A stretch of 64,000 nt of DNA from UBA6080 sp964607515 (GTDB taxonomy: Bacteria; Fermentibacterota; Fermentibacteria; Fermentibacterales; JCC-6), in assembly GCA_964607515.1 (NCBI GenBank), contig CAZSKU010000001.1:124001-188000 (forward strand), read 5' to 3'. Position 1 is the first letter of the stretch. Every line of letters starts with the position of its first letter. A program made the position numbers and the translations under genes. The notes under the pieces are model-generated. The model saw only the letters and a program-made list of their open reading frames with translations. It did no database searches and was not told where the DNA came from. Positions 33,278 to 41,303 of the stretch are shown in pieces.

Positions 33278-33917
33278 CACCGTGTTCGGCACCGGGGGAG
33301 CAGCGGTGCTCCTGGACGGAAGAACCGCCGCCGAAGCGGCGATTCCCCCGGGGACATCCACATCTGAAGGTCTTCTGAGGGCGATTGACAGGGTCATGAA
33401 AACCGCCGGACTCGAGGGCCGCGATCTGACGGCCGTCTGCTTCCCCTCGGGGCCCGGCTCGTACACCGGGCTCAGGATCGCCGCCGCCACGGTCCACGGC
33501 CTGGCCGCAGGATGGGGGGTTCCCATGAAGGGGGTTCCCACCCTGAGGCTGCTGGCCTTCGGAACCGGGTCGGCGACCCCGGTGCTGGCCGCCCTCAAGG
33601 CCAGAAAGGGGGAGGTTTTCGCGGCCCTGTACCGTTCCTCCGACCCCTTCTCCGAGGAGGTGATAAAACCGGGCGTCTACCTGGCCGGCGATGTTCTCGC
33701 CGGGGTCTCGCCCTATGCCCCCCTCGGGGTTGGTTCAGGCAGAAGCGAGTTTCCTTCCGGGGAAATCGGTTGGGCTTCCGAAACGCACGACAACCCTCCT
33801 CCGGGTCTTTGCGCCCGGCTCGGGGCCCTGCTGGCGGAGGCGTCCGGTTTCGACGAATTCCCGGAACCGCTCTATATGAGGGGCTTCATGGAAAAGGCGG
33901 AGCCCTTTGGAGATTGA
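33252..33917 (+). CDS. tsaB: tRNA t6A biosynthesis protein TsaB
   Basis: 221 residues from TTG 33252. ASKHA-fold partner of TsaD in the t6A complex. Seen: GIDTVFGTGGAAVL (family has IDTS), a glycine-rich core FPSGPGSYTGLRIAAATVHGLA near 71-92 that is diagnostic of TsaB, and KARKGEVFAALYR near 115. The tsaE-tsaB-rimI order is common. Its stop lies inside the next gene. Confidence 0.92.
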   Translation: MQGAWLGIDTVFGTGGAAVLLDGRTAAEAAIPPGTSTSEGLLRAIDRVMKTAGLEGRDLTAVCFPSGPGSYTGLRIAAATVHGLAAGWGVPMKGVPTLRLLAFGTGSATPVLAALKARKGEVFAALYRSSDPFSEEVIKPGVYLAGDVLAGVSPYAPLGVGSGRSEFPSGEIGWASETHDNPPPGLCARLGALLAEASGFDEFPEPLYMRGFMEKAEPFGD

Positions 33918-35136
33918 GATATCAAGGATCGGCCCCGAAAACCTCGAACGGGTCCTTTCCCTGGAGAAGGACTGTTTTCCGGACTCCTTCTGGGGCCCCG
34001 GAACCCTCAGGGGGGTGCTGAGCCGACGGCCCGGCAACATCTCCCTGGGAGCCCTGGCGGGGGATGATCTGGCGGGCTGCGTTTCGGCCTGCGCCGATGA
34101 CGCCGGATTCCTCCACATCCTTTCGGTGGCGGTTGCCCCGGGTTTCCGGCGCCGGGGACTGGCTACCCGTCTTCTGTCCTCCGCCCTGCACTGGGGGTGC
34201 ATGAAGGGTCTTCGCCGTGCCCGTCTCGAGGTAAGGAAAGGCTCTCCGGACGTCCGGAGGGTCTACGGGTCTCTGGGGTTCCGGGAGGAGGGGTGCCTGG
34301 ATGGCTACTACGGGAACGGAGAGGCCGCGGTGGTGATGGGAAAGGCCATTCCGGGCCGCCCGGAGGTCGCCAGGACGGCCATGGCGCTGTGGAAATTCTT
34401 CAGGGGCGCCGTTCCCAGGGTGGGGGTCATACTCGGATCAGGCCTGGGCTGGCTGGCTGAGCAGGGGGGCGCCCGGCGGTCCATCCCCTATGACGGCATC
34501 CCGGGAATGGAGGGGAGCGGCATTCCGGGGCATCCAGGCTTGCTCTCCACCAACAGCCGTGGGACAGTGGTGTTCCTTCAGGGAAGGAGACACCATTACC
34601 AGGGTTTCCGGGGGGAGGAGGTCGTCCTCCTGCCGTCCGCCCTGGCTTCCATCGGCGTGGACACGTGGCTTCTAACCACATCCTCCGGAGCCCTTGGGCC
34701 CGGTCTGAGAACCGGTGACGCGGTGGTCATCGAGGACCACGTGAACCTGTCCGGCTGCGTGCCCTGCGCTCCATCGGCGCCGCCAGGGAAGGTCTACTCC
34801 CCCGGGCTTCGGGCAGAGGCTTTCCGGCTGGCCCGGACCCTGGACGCACCGGTTTCCGGAGGTATCTTCGGCTGCGTTTCCGGCCCCGCCTACGAGACCG
34901 CCGCGGAAGTAGCCCTCCTGGCGGGGTCCGGCGTTTCGGTGGTGTCCATGTCCACGGCCCAGGAAGCTCTGGCGCTGGTGTCCCAGGGCTGCCGGATTCT
35001 GGGGGTGTCCCTGGTGACCAACGAGGTGGCCCGGGGCGGCAGCGTCTCCCACTCGGAGGTTCTCGGGGCGCAGGAGACGGTATCGGAACGGCTGGGTCGA
35101 TTCCTGCCGGGCCTGGTGGAAGAACTGGTGAAATGA
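33907..35136 (+). CDS. fusion of RimI-type N-acetyltransferase and purine nucleoside phosphorylase
   Basis: 409 residues in one uninterrupted frame from TTG 33907. Residues 1-150 are RimI-like GNAT: LEKDCFPDSFWGPGTL, ILSVAVAPGFRRRGLATRLL near 75-95 (acetyl-CoA loop), VRRVYGSLGFREEG near 117. Residues 155-409 are a trimeric-type purine nucleoside phosphorylase: VGVILGSGLGWLAE, IPGHPG, FLQGRRHHYQG (phosphate/sugar histidines), TTSSGALGPGLRTGDAVV, SGPAYETAAEVALLAG, VVSMSTAQEALAL, VTNEVARGG. RimI acetylates ribosomal S18 alanine; PNP splits purine nucleosides with phosphate. I know of no functional link. The joint is at about residue 150-160, with no stop or internal ribosome site evident. Confidence 0.9.
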   Translation: MEIEISRIGPENLERVLSLEKDCFPDSFWGPGTLRGVLSRRPGNISLGALAGDDLAGCVSACADDAGFLHILSVAVAPGFRRRGLATRLLSSALHWGCMKGLRRARLEVRKGSPDVRRVYGSLGFREEGCLDGYYGNGEAAVVMGKAIPGRPEVARTAMALWKFFRGAVPRVGVILGSGLGWLAEQGGARRSIPYDGIPGMEGSGIPGHPGLLSTNSRGTVVFLQGRRHHYQGFRGEEVVLLPSALASIGVDTWLLTTSSGALGPGLRTGDAVVIEDHVNLSGCVPCAPSAPPGKVYSPGLRAEAFRLARTLDAPVSGGIFGCVSGPAYETAAEVALLAGSGVSVVSMSTAQEALALVSQGCRILGVSLVTNEVARGGSVSHSEVLGAQETVSERLGRFLPGLVEELVK

Positions 35137-36338
35137 ATTACGAGACCGCCGAGAAGTGGGTCTTCAGCAGAAGACGCCTGGGAATGAAGTACAACCTGGA
35201 CCGGATGACCGCCCTCATGGAGTCCATGGGAAGCCCTCAGCACTCATTCAGGACGGTGCACGTCGTGGGAACCAACGGCAAGGGCAGCACCACCGCCATC
35301 CTCGCGGCGGTTGGCCGGGGTCTTGGCCTTTCTGTGGGGCACACCACCTCTCCCCACCTGCTGCACTACCGGGAGAGAGTGAACCTGGACGACTCCTGGA
35401 TAACCGAAGAGGAAGTGGCCGAATTCGTCACCGACCATCGCAGGCTTATCCAGAAGCACTCCGCCACCTTTTTCGAGATCACCACCGCCATGGCGGCGTG
35501 GCACTTCGCCCGCCGGGGCGCCGGATGGGTGGTGGCGGAAGCGGGACTCGGAGGCAGGTTCGACGCCACCCGGGTCTACGGCGGAGAAGCCACGGTGTTC
35601 ACCGGAGTGCAGGTGGAGCACAGCCGCATCCTCGGGGCCACCCGACCCCTGATTGCCAGGGAAAAGGTTGCCATCGCCCGGGAGGGAACCCTTCTGGTGG
35701 CCGCGGAGCAGACCCCGGACGTGGAGCTGGAGATAACCGAAGCGGTTGACCGGCTTTCCCTCAGGAGGATTCTTCCCCGGGAGGTGGATGCAGCACCCCT
35801 GCCGGGAGTACATCAGCTGCGCAACGGGGCCCTTGCCCTGGCGGCGGCCCGGGAGATTTTTTCGGGAGGCCGCGAGTCTGCCGGATTCGTCTATTCCAGG
35901 CTTTGCGAAAGGGGGCTCAGGTGGCCTGGAAGGCTGGACTACCGGCCCGGGGATCCCCCGGTACTCTTCGACGTGGCCCACAACCCGGAGTCCATGGAAG
36001 CCCTGTTGAACCATGTGGAAGGCTGGGCGAAACCGGTGCCGGCGGTCATCGGATTCCTTTCCGACAAACCCTGGCCCCTGATGGTCGAGCAGCTGAAAGG
36101 GAAAGTGGGTCCGGTGTTTGCTGTCACCCCTCTGAGCGAGAGGATGCTTCCGGCGGCGGAACTGGCGGAGGCCTTCCGGAAGGCCGGGGTGTCCTGCAGG
36201 GCCTGCGACACCATAGAGGAAGCCCTTGCAGCGTGCAGGGAGGCTTCCCGGGGAGACAGGATACTTGTGACGGGAAGTTTCTTCGTGGTGGGCGAGGCCA
36301 TAATTCAGGCGGAGAGGCACGGCTGGGTCCGGCCCTGA
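35133..36338 (+). CDS. folC: folylpolyglutamate / dihydrofolate synthase
   Basis: 401 residues; ATGA overlap with the preceding gene. Mur-ligase-fold enzyme adding glutamate to folates. Motifs: VVGTNGKGSTTA (P-loop, about 45-56), GHTTSPHLLHYRERVN with the SPHL loop, FFEITTAMAAWHFA, VAEAGLGGRFDATRV near 140, and DVAHNPESMEALL near 280. Length is slightly short of the 420-430 norm. It complements folE and folP at 43228-44996. Confidence 0.94.
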   Translation: MNYETAEKWVFSRRRLGMKYNLDRMTALMESMGSPQHSFRTVHVVGTNGKGSTTAILAAVGRGLGLSVGHTTSPHLLHYRERVNLDDSWITEEEVAEFVTDHRRLIQKHSATFFEITTAMAAWHFARRGAGWVVAEAGLGGRFDATRVYGGEATVFTGVQVEHSRILGATRPLIAREKVAIAREGTLLVAAEQTPDVELEITEAVDRLSLRRILPREVDAAPLPGVHQLRNGALALAAAREIFSGGRESAGFVYSRLCERGLRWPGRLDYRPGDPPVLFDVAHNPESMEALLNHVEGWAKPVPAVIGFLSDKPWPLMVEQLKGKVGPVFAVTPLSERMLPAAELAEAFRKAGVSCRACDTIEEALAACREASRGDRILVTGSFFVVGEAIIQAERHGWVRP

Positions 36339-36396
36339 CTTTCTCCGCGGGTTTTTGATACATTACGGTTCGAAACCGAACACGGAAGGAAGGAAA

Positions 36397-36642
36397 ATGG
36401 CTTCCGGCAAGAAGAAGGCTCCCGACACCGGAAAGGCCGGGGGCAAGGGGCTGGAGGAGACTCCTCTGTCCACCCTCAACTACGTTCTCTTCATAGCGGG
36501 TCTCCTGGTGATCACCGCAGGCTGGTTCCTCCTCAGAGCCGGGCACGTTTCCGTGTCGCCGGTGATGCTCATCATCGGCTACTGTGTTCTGATCCCCCTG
36601 GGGATCATCCTCCGCCCGGGGAGCGGAAACGGCGGGAAGTGA
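36397..36642 (+). CDS. small DUF3098-like membrane protein
   Basis: 81 residues from ATG 36397, with GGAAGGAAGGAAA just upstream. A charged lysine/glycine-rich N-terminus (20 residues) is followed by LNYVLFIAGLLVITAGWFLL and a second membrane segment VMLIIGYCVLIPLGIIL. The NY-x-LF-x-x-GLLVI-x-GW pattern and second helix resemble DUF3098 proteins of Bacteroidetes. Function unknown. Its stop overlaps the following GTG. Confidence 0.75.
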   Translation: MASGKKKAPDTGKAGGKGLEETPLSTLNYVLFIAGLLVITAGWFLLRAGHVSVSPVMLIIGYCVLIPLGIILRPGSGNGGK

Positions 36643-37382
36643 AGAGAGAGCTTTCCCCGATCCTTATGCTGGCGGTTCTTTCCGCCGGTTGCGGGGGTTC
36701 CGGGAACAACCGGCACCTGCCCTTTCCCGAGGCGGCCACCCGGGAGGACACCCTCTTCGTAACTATTCCCGGGGGTGTCTTCACCAACTCGTCCGGAGAA
36801 CAGGTTCAGGTGGAAACCTTCGACCTGATGGTTTTCGAGGTATCCAACAGGCTGTACGCCGGTGCGGCGGCGGCGGCCGGGGTTGAACCTCCGCCCGACC
36901 CGTGTTTTCCCGGGATAGACGACTACATGGAAGAACTGCCGGGCCATCCCGTGGTGAACGTCAGCCCCGAGGAGGCTTCCAGGGTGGCGCAGTCCCTGGG
37001 CCTCAGGCTCCCCACCCTGGACGAGTGGGAGTACGCCGCGTCGAGGGGGCTTTCCGGGGCCATTGGGGAGCAGTTCCCGTGGGGCGGGCTCGCCCCGGAT
37101 GAAACTCCCGGCATTCCCGCCAACTACCTGGCCCTGGACGACTGGAACAGCCGGGACGCCGACGGATTCGCCTATACCGCCCCCGGGGGGTCCTACCCCC
37201 TGTCTCCGGCCGGGGTGGCCGATATCGGGGGCAACGTGGCGGAGTTCGCCCTTCGGGATTCCTCCTGGGTCCTCAAGGGGGGAAGCTGGGCTCAGCCCGA
37301 GGAGGCCTTGCATCTGGAATGGACCAGGGATTTCGCCTCGGGGGACCGATGTTGGTACGCCGGATGCAGGTTCGTGAGATGA
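36639..37382 (+). CDS. FGE/SUMF1-like lipoprotein
   Basis: 247 residues, GTG start. Lipoprotein signal MKRELSPILMLAVLSAGC with lipobox LSAGC. The mature part is a formylglycine-generating-enzyme-like (C-type lectin fold) domain. It has TIPGGVFTN, FEVSNRLYA, HPVVNVSPEEASRVAQSLGLRLPTLDEWEYAA near 105-140, GGNVAEF near 200, LKGGSWAQP and CRFVR. The copper-ligand cysteine pair of true formylglycine enzymes is not evident, so a structural or binding role is likelier than sulfatase activation. It is short for the family and is followed by a strong hairpin beginning at its stop codon. Confidence 0.85.
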   Translation: MKRELSPILMLAVLSAGCGGSGNNRHLPFPEAATREDTLFVTIPGGVFTNSSGEQVQVETFDLMVFEVSNRLYAGAAAAAGVEPPPDPCFPGIDDYMEELPGHPVVNVSPEEASRVAQSLGLRLPTLDEWEYAASRGLSGAIGEQFPWGGLAPDETPGIPANYLALDDWNSRDADGFAYTAPGGSYPLSPAGVADIGGNVAEFALRDSSWVLKGGSWAQPEEALHLEWTRDFASGDRCWYAGCRFVR

Positions 37383-37414
37383 GGGGTGAGGTTCGAAGCC
37401 TCACCCCTCGGTTT
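37381..37414. terminator. bidirectional terminator between FGE-like gene and tRNA-Val
   Basis: GAGGGGTGAGG (37381-37391), loop TTCGAAG, CCTCACCCCTC (37399-37409): perfect 11-bp stem followed by GGTTTT on the plus strand. It can end both the lipoprotein mRNA and the tRNA transcript. Confidence 0.8.
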
Positions 37415-37491
37415 TGGTGGGCGAAGAGGGACTCGAACCCCCGACATCCTGCTTGTAAGGCAGGCACTCTGACCAGCTGAGTTATTCGCCC
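37415..37491 (-). tRNA. tRNA-Val (UAC)
   Basis: 77 bases including encoded CCA. Acceptor GGGCGAA pairs perfectly with TTCGCCC, discriminator A. D-arm CTC...GAG, anticodon stem CCTGC/GCAGG around loop CTTACAA (anticodon TAC), T-arm GGGGG-TTCGAGT-CCCTC. A TTGACG/TAGTAT promoter lies just upstream on the minus strand, with the -10 box 11 bases from the mature 5' end. Confidence 0.95.
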
Positions 37492-37502
37492 GCGGCGGCG
37501 GC

Positions 37503-37531
37503 ATACTAAGGCCCGGAAGATATGCCGTCAA
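37503..37531 (-). promoter_or_regulatory. promoter of tRNA-Val
   Basis: On the minus strand TTGACG (37531-37526), 17-base spacer, TAGTAT (37508-37503). Position relative to the tRNA 5' end (11 bases) fits a short-leader tRNA transcript. Confidence 0.65.
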
Positions 37532-37541
37532 GGAAGGAAGA

Positions 37542-39296
37542 ATGGCCCCCAACAGCTTCTGCAGCATCTCCCAGAACTACCGCAGACAGATCTACGCCGA
37601 TCTGGAGGCATCGGGAGACGACGGCGACGTCCGGGTCATCACCCGCCAGGAAGACACCCTTTCCCTGGTGGCGGTTTCCGCCAGGGACTGGGCTGGGCTG
37701 GCCTCCATCGTGATAGGCGAGCTTCACCATCTCGGATGGAACCTGGACTTCGTGGACGGTTTCGCCAGGGAGGCGCCCGAGGGAAGGCGCGGAGTGATCA
37801 TCGCCGGGGTCAGGGCCTCCGATCCGGAAACCAGAGCCGCCTTCCTGCGGGACGGCGGCAAGCTCGAAAACCTGTTGAAGAAGCTGGCCGTGGGAAGGGA
37901 AGGCACCATCAGCCTTCTCAGCAGGGCCGCGGAGCGGATAGAGGTTTACGAAGCCATCAGGGAGGAGCTGGAGCTTCTCTATCGGGGGGGGATTCCCCGG
38001 GAGATTTCCGGTGCGAAGGGTGAACTGGTGCTCTTCATCAGCGCCAGGAGCGACCAGTACCTGAGCGAGCGGAAGCCCGGCGACCTGGCCTGGATGGTCA
38101 AGACCAACAACGACCTGATCCGCAGGGTCCGGCGCAGCAGGGGAAGGGCGGCCTTCAAGGTTAAGAACCTGAGGACCGTGGCGGAGCATCTCACCGGGAT
38201 CAACCTGGTGGCGTACGAGAGGGATGTTTCGTTCCAGAACCTCCTGACGGCCCTGAGTTATGCATGGCCCGGCTCCACTGTCCGCCACCAGAGAAGGTAC
38301 ACCACCCCGGACGGGATTCTGTCGGTGAGGGTCGAGATGTCCGGCCCCTCGGGGCTTCCGGCTTCCAGGAACGAGGTGAGCTGCATCACCGCCACCCTGA
38401 ACAGCCTTCTGGTGTCCAACCGGCTGGAGAGGCTGGTTAGGATTCACCGGTACGGCGGACGGGAGAATTATGCCAGGGCCCTGATTCCCCTGCTTATGAA
38501 GGAGTGCAGGGAAACGGGGATCAACCAGGCTTACCTGGCCATGGAGACCACGGAGACCTTCGCCGCGAAGCTGAAGCTGCTGCTGGTTTCCACGGGGGGC
38601 AGCGATCCCAGGGAGCATGACAACCGGGTGCTCACCATGGTGGACGGCATCAATGAGAAAACCGGTCTTTCCGTGACCAGTTTCAAGAGCCCGTCGAACT
38701 ACGGCGACATCTGGGTGGACGTTCTGGATATAACCGTGCAGCGCAGTGAGTTTCTGGACATGGAGGAGGCCTACCTGGCCATCAAGTCCGGCATCCGGGA
38801 AGCCTACGGGCGCTTCAGGGACTTCGACCAGGGAATGAGGCAGAACGATGTGAAGCAGCTCGAGGTGGTGAAGGGGATTCTCCGGGACATTCCCGACGGC
38901 CTGGTGACCGATTTCTACTACCGGCTGGAGGACTTCCTGAGAGCATCGGTGTCCTCCGAGGAATTGGCGGAACATATCAGGCTGGCCTTCGGCACCATCA
39001 GCAGGATTCTGCAGGAATCCTCCAGGTTCGAGAAACCCGCCTGGACGGACATCCAGTCGGGCGGCCGCGGGGAGGCCACCGTGATATGCTGCGGCAGGAA
39101 GGGCGAGATGCACGGATTTCGCTCCCTGCTTGACGTGGTGCGGGACTACAAGGTAACCGCCAGCATGATAGAGTGGTCCGGCGCAACGGCGATCCTTCTT
39201 AGGCTCCAGTCCCCGGGAGGCGCCCTGGACCAGGACTCCCGGAGCAAGGTTCTCGAAGCATTGGAGGAAAGGCTCAGAAATGATCGGGACAGATGA
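37542..39296 (+). CDS. large protein with ACT-like N-terminus, function unknown
   Basis: 584 residues, AAGGAAGGAAG before the ATG. Cytoplasmic, no signal or membrane segment. Residues about 35-75 (TLSLVAVSARDWAGLASIVIGELHHLGWNL) follow the ACT beta-alpha-beta pattern: hydrophobic strand, aspartate, glycine-leucine and helix. This recalls the regulatory part of large NAD-dependent glutamate dehydrogenases and GlnD. Later segments (SFQNLLTALSYAWPGSTVRHQRRY near 225, NYGDIWVDVLDI near 388) look alpha/beta but match no family I know. The next small membrane gene overlaps its end by 17 bases. No function is assigned. Confidence 0.75.
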   Translation: MAPNSFCSISQNYRRQIYADLEASGDDGDVRVITRQEDTLSLVAVSARDWAGLASIVIGELHHLGWNLDFVDGFAREAPEGRRGVIIAGVRASDPETRAAFLRDGGKLENLLKKLAVGREGTISLLSRAAERIEVYEAIREELELLYRGGIPREISGAKGELVLFISARSDQYLSERKPGDLAWMVKTNNDLIRRVRRSRGRAAFKVKNLRTVAEHLTGINLVAYERDVSFQNLLTALSYAWPGSTVRHQRRYTTPDGILSVRVEMSGPSGLPASRNEVSCITATLNSLLVSNRLERLVRIHRYGGRENYARALIPLLMKECRETGINQAYLAMETTETFAAKLKLLLVSTGGSDPREHDNRVLTMVDGINEKTGLSVTSFKSPSNYGDIWVDVLDITVQRSEFLDMEEAYLAIKSGIREAYGRFRDFDQGMRQNDVKQLEVVKGILRDIPDGLVTDFYYRLEDFLRASVSSEELAEHIRLAFGTISRILQESSRFEKPAWTDIQSGGRGEATVICCGRKGEMHGFRSLLDVVRDYKVTASMIEWSGATAILLRLQSPGGALDQDSRSKVLEALEERLRNDRDR

Positions 39297-39588
39297 GCAG
39301 GTCAGGCGGACCGAGATATTCCAGCGCTGGATGGACAAGCGCGGCAGGATTCAGAGGAGCATCGCCTGGCTGCTGGTGACCCCGGCGGTCATCACCGCGG
39401 CAGCGGCCCTGGCCTTCTGGTTCCAGTACTACCTGCCGGTTCCGATGGTCGTCGTGCTGGCCTTCCTGGGGGCCGCCGCGGGCGCCTTCGTCGTATGTCT
39501 CATCCTGGCCCTGGTCAGGCTGCGCAAGCTGGCGGAGGGCGACAGGATCATGTGGAAGATGAAGCTCTCGGACACCGAAAACTCTTGA
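39280..39588 (+). CDS. small two-helix membrane protein
   Basis: 102 residues. A charged N-terminal helix (about 1-27) precedes two membrane segments: IAWLLVTPAVITAAAALAFWF and VVVLAFLGAAAGAFVVCLILALV. A basic cytoplasmic end follows. Starts within the previous gene and is probably cotranscribed with it. The tRNA-Met promoter begins in its stop codon region. Not recognised. Confidence 0.7.
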   Translation: MIGTDEQVRRTEIFQRWMDKRGRIQRSIAWLLVTPAVITAAAALAFWFQYYLPVPMVVVLAFLGAAAGAFVVCLILALVRLRKLAEGDRIMWKMKLSDTENS

Positions 39589-39614
39589 CAAGGGCCGGGG
39601 ACGGGCGCTATTCT
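39585..39614 (+). promoter_or_regulatory. promoter of tRNA-Met
   Basis: TTGACA at 39585-39590 (overlapping the upstream stop), 18-base spacer, TATTCT at 39609-39614, 12 bases before the mature tRNA 5' end. Confidence 0.65.
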
Positions 39615-39626
39615 TCCGCTTCCGGT

Positions 39627-39702
39627 GGCGGTGTAGCTCAGTTGGTAGAGCAGCGGAATCATAATCCGCGGGTCAGGGGTTCAAGTCCCTTCGCCGCTAC
39701 CA
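39627..39702 (+). tRNA. tRNA-Met (CAU), elongator type
   Basis: 76 bases with encoded CCA. Acceptor GGCGGTG/CGCCGCT pairs with two G-U wobbles, D-arm GCTC...GAGC, anticodon stem GCGGA/TCCGC around loop ATCATAA (anticodon CAT), T-arm AGGGG-TTCAAGT-CCCTT. The initiator marks (C1-A72 mismatch, three G-C pairs at the anticodon stem base) are absent, so it is elongator Met or lysidine-modified Ile2. Seven T residues follow the CCA directly. Confidence 0.93.
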
Positions 39703-39710
39703 TTTTTTTC

Positions 39711-39852
39711 GGGGACGTACTAAACAAAGTCAACTAACTGTTGTAAAGCAATATTATCCAGCAATTTGCTGCGTTCTCATTCCTTCAAAGCCTATCTAGA
39801 TGCAGTGCAAGCATATACCTCAATATGTAGACTTTGTTGAGGTCCGTCCCCC
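39711..39852. mobile_element. AT-rich MITE-like element with imperfect terminal inverted repeats
   Basis: 142 bases with no coding potential. The left end GGGGACGTACTAAACAAAGTC and the reverse complement of the right end GGGGACGGACCTCAACAAAGT align with a few mismatches and one gap over about 24 bases. The interior is clearly AT-rich and contains small dyads (AGCAATTTGCT; CATAT and ATATG around ACCTCA). This suggests a non-autonomous mobile or REP-like element next to the tRNA-Met 3' end. No transposase or clear target duplication is visible. Confidence 0.6.
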
Positions 39853-39863
39853 ATATTTGTCCC

Positions 39864-40784
39864 GTGAAGACGGTCGAGAAGGTATTTCTGGATACGGTGG
39901 CCAGGGAGGGCTTGATTCCGGATGGGTCCGCGGTAACGGCGGCGGTTTCCGGAGGGGCCGATTCCATTGCCATGCTTCACCTTCTGAGGCGTTTCTCACC
40001 GTCCCGGGGGTGGCGGTTGAGCGTCATCCACATCGACCACGGCATCAGGGCCGAATCCCGGGAGGACGCTGAATTCGTGGACCTCGCCTGCCGGAACATG
40101 GACATCCCCTGCAGGATCGTGAACCCGCCGGAAGAGACGGGCGGTTCCCTGGAAAGCCGGTGGAGCATGGTGCGACAGGGCCTCTACCTGGAGAGTTCAC
40201 CGGTGGTAGCGGTAGCCCATACAAGGAGCGACCGGGCGGAAACCCTCCTTCTGCGGCTGGTGGAGGGTTCGGGCCTGAGAGGTCTCGGAGGCATGGACTA
40301 CAGGGGCAGGGGGCCGGTGGTGAGGCCCCTGCTGGATCTTCACAGGGATCAGGTGAGGGAGTACCTGATCAAACTCGACGTGCAATGGCGGGAGGACGCC
40401 ACCAATCAGGACCCGGCCCAGCCCAGGAACAGGATCAGACTGAAAGTAATGCCAATTCTGGAGGAGTGTTTTCCGGGGGCTGTGGACGGTCTGGCCCGTT
40501 CGTCTTCGGTTCTGTCGGCATGGCGCGATCTGCAGGACATGCTCGGGGAAGGTCTCGAGCCGGGAATGTCCCGGGAGGAATACGCCGGGTACCCTCCGGC
40601 CGTTAGAATGGCGCTTCTCTGGTCCCTGGCCGGAAAGCCCAGATCGGGCTCGGAGGAGTTGAGGAAAACCGATGCCTGGATCGTATCCGGGGGAATCGGA
40701 GAACACCTTCTCCCCGGCGGTCTGAAGCTCACCGCCATGAAGGATTCCCTCCGGGTATCCACCAGGAAAGGCAGGTTCCGATGA
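39864..40784 (+). CDS. tilS: tRNA(Ile)-lysidine synthase
   Basis: 306 residues from GTG 39864, 11 bases after the AT-rich element. TilS converts C34 of tRNA-Ile(CAU) to lysidine. PP-loop VSGGADSIAML is near residues 29-39, followed by VIHIDHGIRAES and VAVAHTRSDRAETLLLRLVEGSGLRGLGGM, with the family N-type ATP site. The C-terminal TilS domains are short, so the protein is smaller than the E. coli type and nearer the Aquifex type. No Shine-Dalgarno sequence is seen before the GTG; a TTG at 39834 would start inside the element's right repeat. It overlaps hpt by 4 bases. Confidence 0.92.
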   Translation: MKTVEKVFLDTVAREGLIPDGSAVTAAVSGGADSIAMLHLLRRFSPSRGWRLSVIHIDHGIRAESREDAEFVDLACRNMDIPCRIVNPPEETGGSLESRWSMVRQGLYLESSPVVAVAHTRSDRAETLLLRLVEGSGLRGLGGMDYRGRGPVVRPLLDLHRDQVREYLIKLDVQWREDATNQDPAQPRNRIRLKVMPILEECFPGAVDGLARSSSVLSAWRDLQDMLGEGLEPGMSREEYAGYPPAVRMALLWSLAGKPRSGSEELRKTDAWIVSGGIGEHLLPGGLKLTAMKDSLRVSTRKGRFR

Positions 40785-41287
40785 AGCCCCTGATATCCCC
40801 CGAGTCCATCGAAGCCCGCATCAGGGAAGTCGGAGCGGAACTCAGCGCGATCTACGGAGACGACGAAGTGGTGGTCGTCCCTGTGCTGAAAGGCTCTTTC
40901 GTCTTCGCCGCCGACCTGGTCCGGGCCATGCGATGCAATGTGACGGTGGACTTCATAGGAGCCTCGAGCTACGGTGAGAGCACCGAAAGCTCCGGCGAGG
41001 TCAGGCTGACCCTGGACACCTCCGTACCCCTGGCGGGCAAGCAGGTTCTCCTTGTAGACGATATCGTAGACACCGGGCTTACACTGGCCTATATTCAAAA
41101 GCTTATTAATTCACGATCTCCCGCCGGACTTCGTACCGTGGCTTTCCTGGACAAGCCTGCCCGAAGGGTGGTGCCGGTGGAGACATTCAGGGTTCTGTTC
41201 CGGATCCCTGACCATTTCGTAGTCGGCTACGGCCTGGACGGACCGGGCGGCCTGTACAGAAACCTGCCCTACGTGGCGGTTCTTTGA
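40781..41287 (+). CDS. hpt: hypoxanthine phosphoribosyltransferase
   Basis: 168 residues, ATGA overlap with tilS. Purine salvage enzyme. PRPP motif VLLVDDIVDTGLTL near residues 87-100, VPVLKGSFVFAADLVR near 37, DFIGASSYG near 65 (flexible loop), PDHFVVGYGLD and RNLPYVAVL at the end. Complete and of normal length. tilS-hpt-ftsH is one of the most widely conserved bacterial gene orders. Confidence 0.96.
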   Translation: MKPLISPESIEARIREVGAELSAIYGDDEVVVVPVLKGSFVFAADLVRAMRCNVTVDFIGASSYGESTESSGEVRLTLDTSVPLAGKQVLLVDDIVDTGLTLAYIQKLINSRSPAGLRTVAFLDKPARRVVPVETFRVLFRIPDHFVVGYGLDGPGGLYRNLPYVAVL

Positions 41288-41303
41288 TGATGAAAGGTCC
41301 CTG

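Noticed and set aside
33907..35136. Possible frameshift error joining rimI and pnp
   Set aside because: The frame is continuous through both domains with no stop or frame change; a true fusion is the simplest reading, though an assembly error is not excluded.
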